DNA of 64,000 nucleotides from Paracoccaceae bacterium (GTDB taxonomy: Bacteria > Pseudomonadota > Alphaproteobacteria > Rhodobacterales > Rhodobacteraceae): contig JANQPC010000104.1 in the NCBI GenBank assembly GCA_028285485.1, positions 57,310 to 121,309 of the forward strand, written 5' to 3'. Shown in pieces: positions 35,402 to 43,029 of the stretch. The notes below the pieces were generated by a model. That model made no database searches, was not told where the DNA came from, and worked only from the letters and a program-made list of their open reading frames with translations. Each line of letters begins with the position of its first letter. Position 1 is the first letter of the stretch. A program made the position numbers and the translations under genes.

Positions 35402-36549
35402 CGTTTCGGGGCCTCACATGGGATCACCCTCGCGGGTACAACGCGCTGGCCGAAGCCGCGCGGCTGGCCAATGCCGGGCGGGATCGCCCGCTGATCCACT
35501 GGGAAAAGCAGCCCCTTGAGGGGTTCGAAAGCGCTCCGATCGCGGATCTTGCCGCGGCCCATGATCTGATCGTTCTCGATCACCCGCATATCGGAGAGGC
35601 GGTTGCGGAAGATTGCCTGATCCCGCTGGAAGATCTTTACGATGCTGCTCAGATCGCCGCCTGGGGTGCCGCAAGCGTTGGCCCATCCCTGGCATCCTAT
35701 CACTGGGCGGGCAAGACATGGGCGCTGCCGCTTGACGTGGCAACGCAGGTCGTGGCCCGGCGGCCGGACCGGATCGCATCCGCACCGCAGAGCTGGGATG
35801 AGATCGAAGCACTTGCCGAAAGCCATCCCGTGGCCCTCTCGCTCGGCGGGCCGCATGCCTTTCTCAACCTGATCTCGATGGCCGCCGGAGAGGGCGCGGT
35901 GGCCAGCGGCGATGATTTGTTACCAGACGAGATCGCCGGCCCTGCCTTGGCGCGGTTGCACCGCCTGTCGCGCCGCGCCCCAAGCGGGAGCGACAAGCTC
36001 AATCCAATCGGGCTGTTGCGGGCTATGGCGGAGCGCGATGACATTGCGCTGATCCCGCTCATCTTCGGCTATGTCACCTATGCCCGCCCCGGCCGTGCCC
36101 GCCACCGGGTTGCCTTCTCCGATACGCCCCGCGGGGCTGGCGGCCTGGGCGGTGTGCTTGGCGGAACAGGCATCGGGTTCTCGCGCCGGGCGCAGCCATC
36201 GTCAGACCTGCTGGAACATATCGCGTGGCTGATGGCGCCCGAAACCCAGACCGCGTTCTTTCCCCAACACGGCGGGCAGCCTTCTGCACGGGCGGCTTGG
36301 CGGGATAGCGGCGTGAATGCGGATTGGGGAAACTTCTATGCCGAAACGCTGGAAACGGCGGAGAACGCGCTGCTGCGCCCGCGGTTCGATGGATATATCG
36401 GGTTTCAAACGGCCGCCGCAAACCGGGTTCGCCAGGCGCTCGCGGTGGGCGAGGGCGAATTCACAACACTCACCGCGCTACGCGCGCTCTGGCGGCAGGC
36501 CCGGGCTGCGGCACGCGGCGATACAGATTCCAAAAGGATAAGCGCATGA
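35398..36549 (+). CDS. Solute-binding-protein homologue without signal peptide
   Basis: A 383-aa protein that has the core of family-1 solute-binding proteins (VTFRGLTWDHPRGYNALAEAA, IGEAVAEDCLIPLEDLYD, SYHWAGKTWALPLDVATQVV, PHAFLNLISMAAGEGA). It begins directly with mature-domain sequence at GTG 35398, which overlaps the stop before it. The absence of a signal means it would stay in the cytoplasm. It may bind the substrate or an intermediate, deliver it to an enzyme, or be mis-started. Such homologues next to CaiB-type CoA transferases recur in this lineage; their role is not established. Confidence 0.75.
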   Translation: MTFRGLTWDHPRGYNALAEAARLANAGRDRPLIHWEKQPLEGFESAPIADLAAAHDLIVLDHPHIGEAVAEDCLIPLEDLYDAAQIAAWGAASVGPSLASYHWAGKTWALPLDVATQVVARRPDRIASAPQSWDEIEALAESHPVALSLGGPHAFLNLISMAAGEGAVASGDDLLPDEIAGPALARLHRLSRRAPSGSDKLNPIGLLRAMAERDDIALIPLIFGYVTYARPGRARHRVAFSDTPRGAGGLGGVLGGTGIGFSRRAQPSSDLLEHIAWLMAPETQTAFFPQHGGQPSARAAWRDSGVNADWGNFYAETLETAENALLRPRFDGYIGFQTAAANRVRQALAVGEGEFTTLTALRALWRQARAAARGDTDSKRISA

Positions 36550-37751
36550 CCGACAAGGCCCTGTCCCACATCACTATTCTGGATTTCTCCCACCTGCTTC
36601 AGGGCCCGTTCGCAACCCAGCTTCTGGCCGATCTCGGCGCCAACGTTATCAAGATCGAACGGCCGGGCGCGGGCGATCTCTTTCGTTCCCTCACGTTTCG
36701 AAACAAATGGGTCGGCGGCAGCGAGAGCCCGAACTTCCTGGCCTGGAACCGCAACAAACGCTCTCTCGCGCTGAACCTCAAATCGCCCGGCGCGCGCGAT
36801 GTCATCATGAAGCTGGCTGAAACCGCCGATGTCGTCGTGCAGAACTTCCGCCCGGGCGTTATGGAGCGGCTGGGTTATGGCTACGAGGATTTCCGGGCGG
36901 TGAACCCGAAGATCGTCTATTGCGCAGGCTCGGGCTACGGCGAAGACGGCCCCTATGTTTCGCGCCCCGGGCAGGACATGCTTGTTCAGGGCCTCACAGG
37001 GATCATGGCCTCCACCGGGCAGGCGGATAACCCGCCCACCCCCGTGGGTGCTGGGTTTTCCGATCAGATCGGCGCGATGAACATGGTCTACGGGATCCTC
37101 TCGGCCTTATTGTGGCGCGAGCGCTCTGGCGAAGGCCAGGAGATAAAGATCAACCTGCTTGCCGGGATGCTCGCCCACCAGAACCAGGAAATGGTCATGG
37201 CGATGAATTTCGCCGAAGATTTCGAGCGCCCGAATTCCGGTATCGGGCATCCCGGCATGGATGCGCCGTTCGGAACCTATCCCACCAGAGATGGCTGGGT
37301 GACCATCGCCATGAGCCCCTTCCGCACATTGGTCGGCGTGCTCGGAAACGAAGATCTCTTGGCCTATGACGATCCCGAAACCCTCTTTGCCAAGCGCGAC
37401 GAGATCTGGCGCGCGCTGGCCGCGGAGACGGGTAAGTGGACGACGCGCGCGTTGATCGAGGCATTGCTCGCGGCTGACATCTGGTGCGGCGAAGTCAAAT
37501 CGCATCTTGAGGCCGCCGCGGACCCCCAGGTTGAACATCTTGGCCTGATCAAAAGCTACGATCATCCAACCGCCGGGAAGGTGAAGATTGTTGGCCCGGC
37601 CATCAGCATGTCGCGCACCCCGCCCTCGGTGGAACGGGCCGCGCCGCTTGTTGGCCAGCATACGCGAGAAATCCTTGCGGAATATGGGTACCGGCCGGAA
37701 GAGATCCGATCCCTGATCGATGACGGCGCCGCCGGAGAAAGCGCGGCATGA
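36546..37751 (+). CDS. CaiB/BaiF family III CoA transferase
   Basis: A 401-aa class-III CoA transferase. SHLLQGPFATQLLADLGANVIKIERPGAGD is the N-terminal family signature, NKRSLALNLKSPGARD follows, and the catalytic Asp is in RPGQDMLVQGLTG. The C-terminal YDHPTAGKVKIVGPAISMSRTP is also typical. The enzyme moves CoA between a donor thioester and a carboxylic acid. With the enoyl-CoA hydratase at 30865 it suggests the sugar-derived acid is processed as a CoA ester. Start 36546 overlaps the previous gene by ATGA. It ends the operon. Confidence 0.92.
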   Translation: MTDKALSHITILDFSHLLQGPFATQLLADLGANVIKIERPGAGDLFRSLTFRNKWVGGSESPNFLAWNRNKRSLALNLKSPGARDVIMKLAETADVVVQNFRPGVMERLGYGYEDFRAVNPKIVYCAGSGYGEDGPYVSRPGQDMLVQGLTGIMASTGQADNPPTPVGAGFSDQIGAMNMVYGILSALLWRERSGEGQEIKINLLAGMLAHQNQEMVMAMNFAEDFERPNSGIGHPGMDAPFGTYPTRDGWVTIAMSPFRTLVGVLGNEDLLAYDDPETLFAKRDEIWRALAAETGKWTTRALIEALLAADIWCGEVKSHLEAAADPQVEHLGLIKSYDHPTAGKVKIVGPAISMSRTPPSVERAAPLVGQHTREILAEYGYRPEEIRSLIDDGAAGESAA

Positions 37752-37807
37752 TCGGGTAACGGTTGCAGGGCCTTGGGTGCGTCACGCGGTCAGGGCCCGG
37801 GGCGCGC

Positions 37808-38251
37808 TCAGGCGCCCAGCCCAGCGGCTTTCTGCAGAAGCCGCATCACCTGTTTCCGCTCGGTGGCATTCAGATTGGCCAGGGATTTCTCATTTGAGGC
37901 CCGGATCACGCCGGGAAGCTCCGCAGCCTTCTTACGCCCCTTCGCGGTCAGAAATATCAGCGTCGTGCGGCGGCTTCTTGGGTCAGGGCGCCGTTCTGCA
38001 AACCCTTCCTTGATCAGGGCGTCAACGTTCCGGCTTGTGTAGTAATCGGGGAAGTTCAACTCGTTCCCGATCTCGCGCTGTGTCACGCCATCCTTGGCCG
38101 AGAGAAACATCAGGTTGGCGAAAATCTTCAGGTCCACGCCATGCTCTTTAAGGCGTTCTCTCATGTCGCCATCGATACGCCGCGCCAGAGTCTGGATCAG
38201 AAAACCGAAACTGTTTTCGCGAATCCCGTCTGATTGAGGGACCTGGGTCAT
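37808..38251 (-). CDS. MarR-family transcriptional regulator
   Basis: A 147-aa winged-helix regulator. The DNA-binding region is LMFLSAKDGVTQREIGNELNFPDYYTSRNVDALIKEG, followed by the wing RRPDPRSRRTTLIFLTAKG. Length and layout are typical of MarR dimers. ATG 38251 is preceded by AGGAGG; longer starts run into the intergenic palindrome area. It is divergent from the EF-hand gene, and the perfect palindrome at 38333-38348 is a probable binding site. Several MarR proteins sense oxidants; whether this one does is not visible. Confidence 0.9.
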   Translation of the reverse strand: MTQVPQSDGIRENSFGFLIQTLARRIDGDMRERLKEHGVDLKIFANLMFLSAKDGVTQREIGNELNFPDYYTSRNVDALIKEGFAERRPDPRSRRTTLIFLTAKGRKKAAELPGVIRASNEKSLANLNATERKQVMRLLQKAAGLGA

Positions 38252-38332
38252 GACGTAATGCCTCCTGGTCAATGCCATAACTCCGCGACTTGTGTGCTGC
38301 AAGTGTTGCATTTGCATATTTGTGTTTACAAG

Positions 38333-38348
38333 ACTTGCATATGCAAGT
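38333..38348. promoter_or_regulatory. 16-bp perfect palindrome, probable MarR operator
   Basis: ACTTGCAT-ATGCAAGT is fully symmetric. It sits about 81 bases upstream of the MarR start and 65 bases upstream of the EF-hand start. A related TTGCATTTGCA stretch (38307-38317) and TATGCGTATGCAG lie beside it, so several half-sites may exist. The position allows repression of both directions. Confidence 0.6.
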
Positions 38349-38412
38349 TATGCGTATGCAGGTCAAGCGACTCGCGTTTGGCAGCACCCGCACTCAGCAG
38401 GAGGACAGATTC

Positions 38413-38904
38413 ATGCAAACCAAACTCATCACCGGAATTCTGATTGCCGCGCTCGCGGCTCCAGCCGGCGCGCTTGCCCAATCCAGCGAAGGCCGCGATC
38501 TGGCCAAGCTGGCCTTCCAATCGGTGGATCAGGCTGATCGCGGCTACATCGATCAGGGCGAGTTCACCACGTTTGGGGGCGACGTTTTCTTCTCCATGGA
38601 TTCCAATGAAAACAACAAGCTGTCCCTCTCCGAATTCCTCGCCTGGGGCTTCGGGATGGAGATGGTGGCGGAAGAAGCGGGCAGGGCCGACGCCTATGAA
38701 ACCGCCATGCGCGTTGTCTTCGCCTGCTGGGATCGCAACGGCGACAACGAGATTTCGCGCACCGAGCACCGCCAATCCCTGCTGGCCGATTTTCGGCGCG
38801 CGGATACCGATAACGATGCCGTGCTGACCGAAGAGGAATTCCTGCTCGGCTTCTCCGTCAACGTTGCTGCGCGCGCGGCGATCAACCCACCCCCCGCTGA
38901 GTAA
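38413..38904 (+). CDS. Exported protein with four EF-hand calcium-binding loops
   Basis: A 163-aa protein. The Sec signal is residues 1-23 (KLITGILIAALAAPAGALAQ). Four canonical 12-residue loops follow: 39-50 (DQADRGYIDQGE), 63-74 (DSNENNKLSLSE), 107-118 (DRNGDNEISRTE) and 131-142 (DTDNDAVLTEEE), each with Glu at position 12. It is calmodulin-like but periplasmic or secreted. ATG 38413 follows AGGAGG. It precedes the NOX-like reductase gene by 22 bases and is probably cotranscribed with it. Confidence 0.9.
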   Translation: MQTKLITGILIAALAAPAGALAQSSEGRDLAKLAFQSVDQADRGYIDQGEFTTFGGDVFFSMDSNENNKLSLSEFLAWGFGMEMVAEEAGRADAYETAMRVVFACWDRNGDNEISRTEHRQSLLADFRRADTDNDAVLTEEEFLLGFSVNVAARAAINPPPAE

Positions 38905-38926
38905 CTGCATCGAGGAGACCCTGATC

Positions 38927-40189
38927 ATGCTTCGTCAACAGGGGCTGATTGCCATGGCCGCGGTGCTGGGCGTGTTCATCGCCCTCCACCTTGGCTTCCC
39001 GCCCGAGGCGCACGGGCCACGCACCACCGGCACAACCATGCTTGGCGGGATCGCGTTTTTGCTGATGACGGCATCCGTCGTGCTGTCGACCCGGCTTGAG
39101 ATCTTCGAGGACATGTTCGGCGGGCTCGACCGGATGTACCAGGTGCATCGGGTGGCGGGCACCTTCGCGGCGATCTTCGCGCTGGTGCACTTCTTCGGGG
39201 TGCCGAAAGATCTGCCGCCGGGCGCCGATCCGGTTGCAAATGCCCTCATGCCCTCAGCGCCACTGGGCATGCTGGGGCTGATTTTCCTTGTGATCGGGCT
39301 CTTCGTCGCGCTGAACCGGAAAATCCGGTATTCGCGCTGGCGCCCGACGCACAAGGTTATGGCCTTGGTCTACATCCTGATCATCGGCCATTTCATGACC
39401 GCGCCGGGCATCTTTTTCGAACGGTTCAGCGCGTCGGGCATTCTGCTGATCCTCGCGGCGATCATCGGGGTCGTGGCGCTGATCTATTCCCTTTTCGGGA
39501 TGAACCGGCGCACGGCGGTGCCTTTCACGATCGAGGCCGTGAACGCGCTTGAGCGTGCCACCGAGGTGGTGCTGAAGCCCGTGGGCGACATGATCGATTT
39601 CAAGCCGGGCCAGTTCGCCTTTGTCGAGATACAGGGCAAGGGCTGGTCGGAACCGCATCCCTTCACGATCTCAAGTGCGCCGGAGGAAGGCCGGCTGCGG
39701 TTCACCATGAAGGTTCTGGGGGATTGGACGCGCAAGGTGCGCGAGGAACTTCAGCCGGGCCGGGATGTTTTGGTTCGCGGCCCCTACGGGCGCTTCGATG
39801 CTGCCCGGGCTAAGGGCAAAAAGCAGATCTGGGTGGCGGGCGGCATCGGCCTCACGCCGTTTCTTTCCAAACTGCGCGCCATGCAGCCGGGTGATGGGCG
39901 GCAGATCCACCTCGTTTACGCCGCGCGCGAGGAACAGGACGCGATCTTTCTTGATGAGTTGCGGGCGCGCGCGGCGGACCTGGGCAATATCACCTTGATC
40001 CCGCTCTTTTCCGAAGAGGGCAACTTCGCCCGCGTCGACAAGATGAAAGAGAACCTTCCGGATCCCCTGAGCACATACGAATACTTCATGTGCGGGCCGA
40101 AGCCGATGATCGATGGCCTGATGAGCGACCTGCGCAAAGAAGGCGTCAGCCGCAGCCGCATCCACACCGAGGCGTTCGAGTTTCGGTGA
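38927..40189 (+). CDS. NADPH-oxidase/ferric-reductase-like flavocytochrome
   Basis: A 420-aa membrane flavoprotein. The N-terminal half has about six helices with two His pairs fitting bis-heme ligation, His74/His88 and His142/His155. The C-terminal half has the flavin motif HPFTISS (244-250), GPYG (285-288), the NAD(P)-binding GGIGLTPF (305-312) and CGP (389-391). This is the prokaryotic NOX/FRE plan: cytoplasmic NAD(P)H to FAD to two hemes to an outer-face acceptor such as oxygen or ferric iron. GAGGAGA lies ahead of ATG 38927. It is linked to the EF-hand gene. Confidence 0.9.
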   Translation: MLRQQGLIAMAAVLGVFIALHLGFPPEAHGPRTTGTTMLGGIAFLLMTASVVLSTRLEIFEDMFGGLDRMYQVHRVAGTFAAIFALVHFFGVPKDLPPGADPVANALMPSAPLGMLGLIFLVIGLFVALNRKIRYSRWRPTHKVMALVYILIIGHFMTAPGIFFERFSASGILLILAAIIGVVALIYSLFGMNRRTAVPFTIEAVNALERATEVVLKPVGDMIDFKPGQFAFVEIQGKGWSEPHPFTISSAPEEGRLRFTMKVLGDWTRKVREELQPGRDVLVRGPYGRFDAARAKGKKQIWVAGGIGLTPFLSKLRAMQPGDGRQIHLVYAAREEQDAIFLDELRARAADLGNITLIPLFSEEGNFARVDKMKENLPDPLSTYEYFMCGPKPMIDGLMSDLRKEGVSRSRIHTEAFEFR

Positions 40190-40273
40190 TCCGGCCACCG
40201 GCGGAATACGCGCCTTGTTGGAACTCAGATGAGCGGCCTTTCGTTTCTGCGGCCTGGGATCTGGGGCCAATGC

Positions 40274-40308
40274 AAAACGGGCACGGCCCCCCAGGGATGC
40301 CGTGCCCG
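40274..40308 (-). terminator. Rho-independent terminator of the Lys/Ala-rich gene
   Basis: CGGGCACGGC (40278-40287) pairs perfectly with GCCGTGCCCG (40299-40308) across an 11-base loop, followed on the minus strand by TTTTGC. It lies 29 bases past the stop of the minus-strand gene ending at 40337 and matches an intrinsic terminator in all parts. Confidence 0.75.
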
Positions 40309-40336
40309 CCTGCTTGCGCATTGTCTGCGCGACGCC

Positions 40337-41356
40337 TCAGCTTTCAGCCACGTCGCCGTCTTCCGCGCTGTCGGTGCCGGCGTCGTCCCCACTGTCGTCG
40401 CCGTCACTTTCACCCTCGTCGCCCCCGTCTTCGCCCCCATCCTCAGCGGCATCGCCCTCATCCGCGGTGCCGTCTGCGGAACCTGTGTCTTGGGAAGCCG
40501 AAGCTTCCTTGGTTTCGGCGGCAGAGGGTGCGTTATCTTCGCCGCCGGTCTCTTTGTCTTCAGTCGAAAGCCCGGCCTTTTCGGCAGCCTTCTCGGCCTT
40601 CTTGGCGGCTTTTTCGGCCTTCTCGCCCGCGCGTTCCGCCGCGTCCTGGGTTTTGCCAACTGCCGCCTTGGCTTTTTCGGCGTTCTTGGCGGCCTTCTCT
40701 GCGCGCGCCTCGGCCTTTTCGATGTTCGCCTCGGCCTTCGCCGCGCGCTCTTTGGCCTTGGCCGCATTGTTGGCCGCTTTCTCGGCGCGCTTGAGGGCCG
40801 CCTCTTTGCCGGAGGCATGCGCCTTCTCGGCCTGCTTGGCGGCGCGCTTTGCGGCCTTCTCAGCCTTTTGCGCGGCTTTCTGAGCCTTCTCGGCGGCCTT
40901 GGAGATCTTGGCCGCAGCCTTGTCGGCCCGCTTGGCCGCCTTTTCCGCCCGGGCGATGGCCTTTTCGGCCCGCGCCTGAGCCTTCTCCGCACGCTTGGCC
41001 TGCTTGGCGGCCCGGTCGGCCAGCTTGGCGGCCTTGGCCTTCGCCTTGTCGTTCTGCGCCTTGGGCTTGTCGTCGTCCTCATCGCGCTCGGCGGCGCCAG
41101 AATTGGAGGCCGTTTCGCTTTGCTCCGATCTGTCGCGCGACACGCTGGTGCGCTCATCGCGTTCCGAACGTGCGCCATGGCGCACGTCTTCGCTGAAGAA
41201 CCGCTCGCGGAACTTGCGCAGCGCCTCGGGCGTTGAGATATCCGCGCTCGATGCACCTTGTGCAGAGGCGGTCACGGGGGTCGCGTTGTTGATTGCCGTT
41301 GCGGTGGCCAGAACCACGGCAACACGTACTGCTTTCGCCACAAAATGGGTGGTCAT
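40337..41356 (-). CDS. Exported Lys/Ala-rich coiled-coil protein with acidic tail
   Basis: A 339-aa low-complexity protein. Residues 1-33 look like a Sec signal (AVRVAVVLATATAINNATPVTASAQ). About 100-265 consist of near-repeats of Ala/Lys/Glu such as KAAEKAQKAAQKAEKAAKRAAK, which would form a long positively charged coiled coil. The last ~75 residues are rich in Asp, Glu and Gly. GGAGAG precedes the ATG and a good terminator follows, which favours real expression over the equally long opposite frame. Function unknown; histone-like, cell-wall-binding or periplasmic scaffold roles are conceivable. Confidence 0.75.
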   Translation of the reverse strand: MTTHFVAKAVRVAVVLATATAINNATPVTASAQGASSADISTPEALRKFRERFFSEDVRHGARSERDERTSVSRDRSEQSETASNSGAAERDEDDDKPKAQNDKAKAKAAKLADRAAKQAKRAEKAQARAEKAIARAEKAAKRADKAAAKISKAAEKAQKAAQKAEKAAKRAAKQAEKAHASGKEAALKRAEKAANNAAKAKERAAKAEANIEKAEARAEKAAKNAEKAKAAVGKTQDAAERAGEKAEKAAKKAEKAAEKAGLSTEDKETGGEDNAPSAAETKEASASQDTGSADGTADEGDAAEDGGEDGGDEGESDGDDSGDDAGTDSAEDGDVAES

Positions 41357-41434
41357 CGTTACTCTCCACTCTCACACTCTCGAACGCGCCACCCTCGCAT
41401 CCGGTGACCCCAATCTGGGGCGAGCGGTCATAAC

Positions 41435-41447
41435 TAACAATTTGTTA
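41435..41447. promoter_or_regulatory. Inverted repeat TAACAA-T-TTGTTA
   Basis: A perfect 6+1+6 symmetric site about 80 bases upstream of the Lys/Ala-rich gene start (minus strand). A regulator binding site is the simplest reading; it is AT-rich and could also be part of that gene's promoter. Confidence 0.4.
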
Positions 41448-41505
41448 AATCTTCCACTTGGGGCGTTAACTTTCACCGGGTGGAGGCGTTAACGATCATA
41501 GGGTG

Positions 41506-41525
41506 ATGGGTGATTTTTCACCCAT
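41506..41525. repeat. Hairpin with 8-bp stem and TTTT loop
   Basis: ATGGGTGA and TCACCCAT flank a four-T loop, perfectly complementary. It is about 150 bases from the Lys/Ala-rich gene. A small-RNA element or transcription-end structure is possible, but no T-run follows it. Confidence 0.4.
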
Positions 41526-41678
41526 TCGCCCACCGATACCCCAATTGATTCGACTGATTTGGCCTTGCAGAGCGGGCAATTGGCGCATTCCGGGTCAAGC
41601 CCGCTAACGATGTGGCGCGCAGGGCCTTCCATGCGCAATAAGTTGCGAGATCACCCGTGCGGGTTTGTAATCGGCGTT

Positions 41679-41697
41679 TTGTGACGCACCGTCACAA
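41679..41697. promoter_or_regulatory. 19-bp inverted repeat TTGTGACG-CAC-CGTCACAA
   Basis: A perfect 8+3+8 symmetric site 85 bases before the 99-aa gene. The arms resemble a CRP/FNR-superfamily half-site, but the TGTGA and TCACA elements are seven bases apart rather than six. Confidence 0.5.
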
Positions 41698-41781
41698 TTG
41701 CAAATGATCGCGCCCCGGCGTTAGGCCCGCCCGCCCACGCCACCGTTAATTGCGTGGATTTCAAAAAATGCGGATGACCTC

Positions 41782-42081
41782 ATGTCTACCAGCTCACCGT
41801 TCGATAATGGGTGTGACAGCTACGTTGCGTTCCTGCAGCACGCAACAAATGCGCCCGTGGCTCTGATCGAAGCCTTCGTCAAAGAAGCCGCCAATGTCCG
41901 GGATTATGATGCTATGAGAGCTTTCATTGCCTGGCGGCGGAACCCGCGCGTTTCAAGCCTCATAGAGATGGCGATGGCCATCAATACGGATGATCTCGAT
42001 CAGCTCGTGTTCCAGGCGGAAGATTATTATTCAAACGCGCTCAAAAAACGCATCGAAGGGCCGCCAGCGGCGGACGCATAG
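41782..42081 (+). CDS. Hypothetical 99-aa protein
   Basis: A soluble-looking protein (MSTSSPFDNGCDSYVAFLQ, then VALIEAFVKEAANVRDYDAMRAFIAWRRNPRVSSL and MAINTDDLDQLVFQAEDYYSNALKKR) with three probable helices. No domain is recognised. Its codon use resembles that of its neighbours and the upstream gap has operator-like repeats, which support a real gene. A weak GGATGA site precedes the start. Confidence 0.5.
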   Translation: MSTSSPFDNGCDSYVAFLQHATNAPVALIEAFVKEAANVRDYDAMRAFIAWRRNPRVSSLIEMAMAINTDDLDQLVFQAEDYYSNALKKRIEGPPAADA

Positions 42082-42136
42082 CGGGCGAGGGCTTTGCCGG
42101 CACGCGCCTGTGCCCGCAAAGCGCTCGCACGCACGA

Positions 42137-42847
42137 TCAGGCCGCCCGATCGATCCGGATCTTGCCATCGTGCAGGAAGAAGAACTTCCCGAACGCGGAT
42201 AGATCGAGCGGGTTTGGCAGCCGCACATCCGGGATGCCGGGCATGGGCCTGCCCGCCAGATCGAACGAGCGGTCGATCTGAGAGATAACGGCGCAGATGG
42301 CGCCGGTTTCGCTCACGTACCGACGAAGCGCCCCGATCTGATCATCGAGCGTTGGGTTGGTGCGTTTCTGATCGAGCAGCTGCAGGTAATCCACCACGAT
42401 GAGCGCGGGCGCACTTTCCGCCTCAAGCCGGCTCAAGATGTAGCCGGCAGACACGTCATCGGACGTATCGATCACCACTTCGGTGGGCGCGCGAGGGTCA
42501 ACGCCAATCGCCGCTAGGCGATCTGCAACGTCGCGCGCATGATAGTCGAGCGTAAAGAAGTACCCCGTGCGGCCAAGCTTTGGGGCCAACGCGGCCAGTC
42601 CTAACCCAAGCAGCGTTTTGCCGTGGCCAGGCCGGGCGCCGATTAGGATCAGGTCGCCCGGTTCAAGCTGCGCCAGCACCTCTTGCGCCGGGCTTGCGAG
42701 GGTTGAAGAGCCCGCAAGGTGGCTCCAGCTTCGAAACCCTTCTTCCGAAGCAACCCGATCAAGCGCTTGGTGCAAAGGGATGCCTGTTTGCCGGGCCCTC
42801 AGCTTGGCGCGCCGTTTCAGGGCGTAGATGGGGGCGGAAAGTTCCAT
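42137..42847 (-). CDS. Orphan DnaB-like RecA-fold ATPase
   Basis: A 236-aa protein with the core of the DnaB helicase C-terminal domain: P-loop GARPGHGKT (70-78), FFTLDYHARDVADRL, Walker-B-like VVDYLQLL (151-158) and ICAVISQIDRS, the DnaB switch. The first ~45 residues (KRRAKLRARQTGIPLHQALDRVASEEGFRSWSHLA) are a separate helical motif. It lacks DnaB's N-terminal helicase domain and is half the size of DnaB. ATG 42847 follows GAGGAGGAC. A DNA-linked ATPase or sensor role is possible; function not established. Confidence 0.82.
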   Translation of the reverse strand: MELSAPIYALKRRAKLRARQTGIPLHQALDRVASEEGFRSWSHLAGSSTLASPAQEVLAQLEPGDLILIGARPGHGKTLLGLGLAALAPKLGRTGYFFTLDYHARDVADRLAAIGVDPRAPTEVVIDTSDDVSAGYILSRLEAESAPALIVVDYLQLLDQKRTNPTLDDQIGALRRYVSETGAICAVISQIDRSFDLAGRPMPGIPDVRLPNPLDLSAFGKFFFLHDGKIRIDRAA

Positions 42848-43029
42848 GGTCAGTCCTCCTCTTTCGAGCCGCCTCTGCAATCCCTCCTTATGCATGTGCC
42901 CGAACGAGACAGGATGAGGTTCCCTAGCTCCGCATGATCAATGCTTCCCGAGTGGAGGGCGGAGGCCCGAGCAGGGCCTGGGCGCACTGTGTGCCATCGG
43001 CCCCAACTCTGCAACGCCGATCACGGCCT

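Larger units (their letters stand above)
41357..41781. other. 425-base gap rich in inverted repeats
   Basis: It is flanked by the start of the Lys/Ala-rich gene and of the 99-aa gene. Three perfect inverted repeats (41435-41447, 41506-41525, 41679-41697), a direct repeat of GCGTTAAC at 41463 and 41486, and AT-rich blocks are present. No open reading frame with a ribosome-binding site was recognised. It should hold two divergent promoters and may hold a small RNA. Confidence 0.5.

Noticed and set aside
40229..41236. Long plus-strand open frame antisense to the Lys/Ala-rich gene
   Set aside because: It arises from the GC-rich repeats of the opposite strand, gives a hydrophobic Leu/Gly/Phe-rich product without domain order, and has no suitable ribosome-binding site. 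The minus-strand gene has signal peptide, ribosome site and terminator.
41445..41493. CtrA binding site
   Set aside because: Several TTAA motifs occur, but none are paired with the TTAA-N7-TTAA spacing.
41679..41697. Classical CRP site
   Set aside because: TGTGA and TCACA are present but the spacer is seven bases rather than six; kept only as an operator-like inverted repeat.
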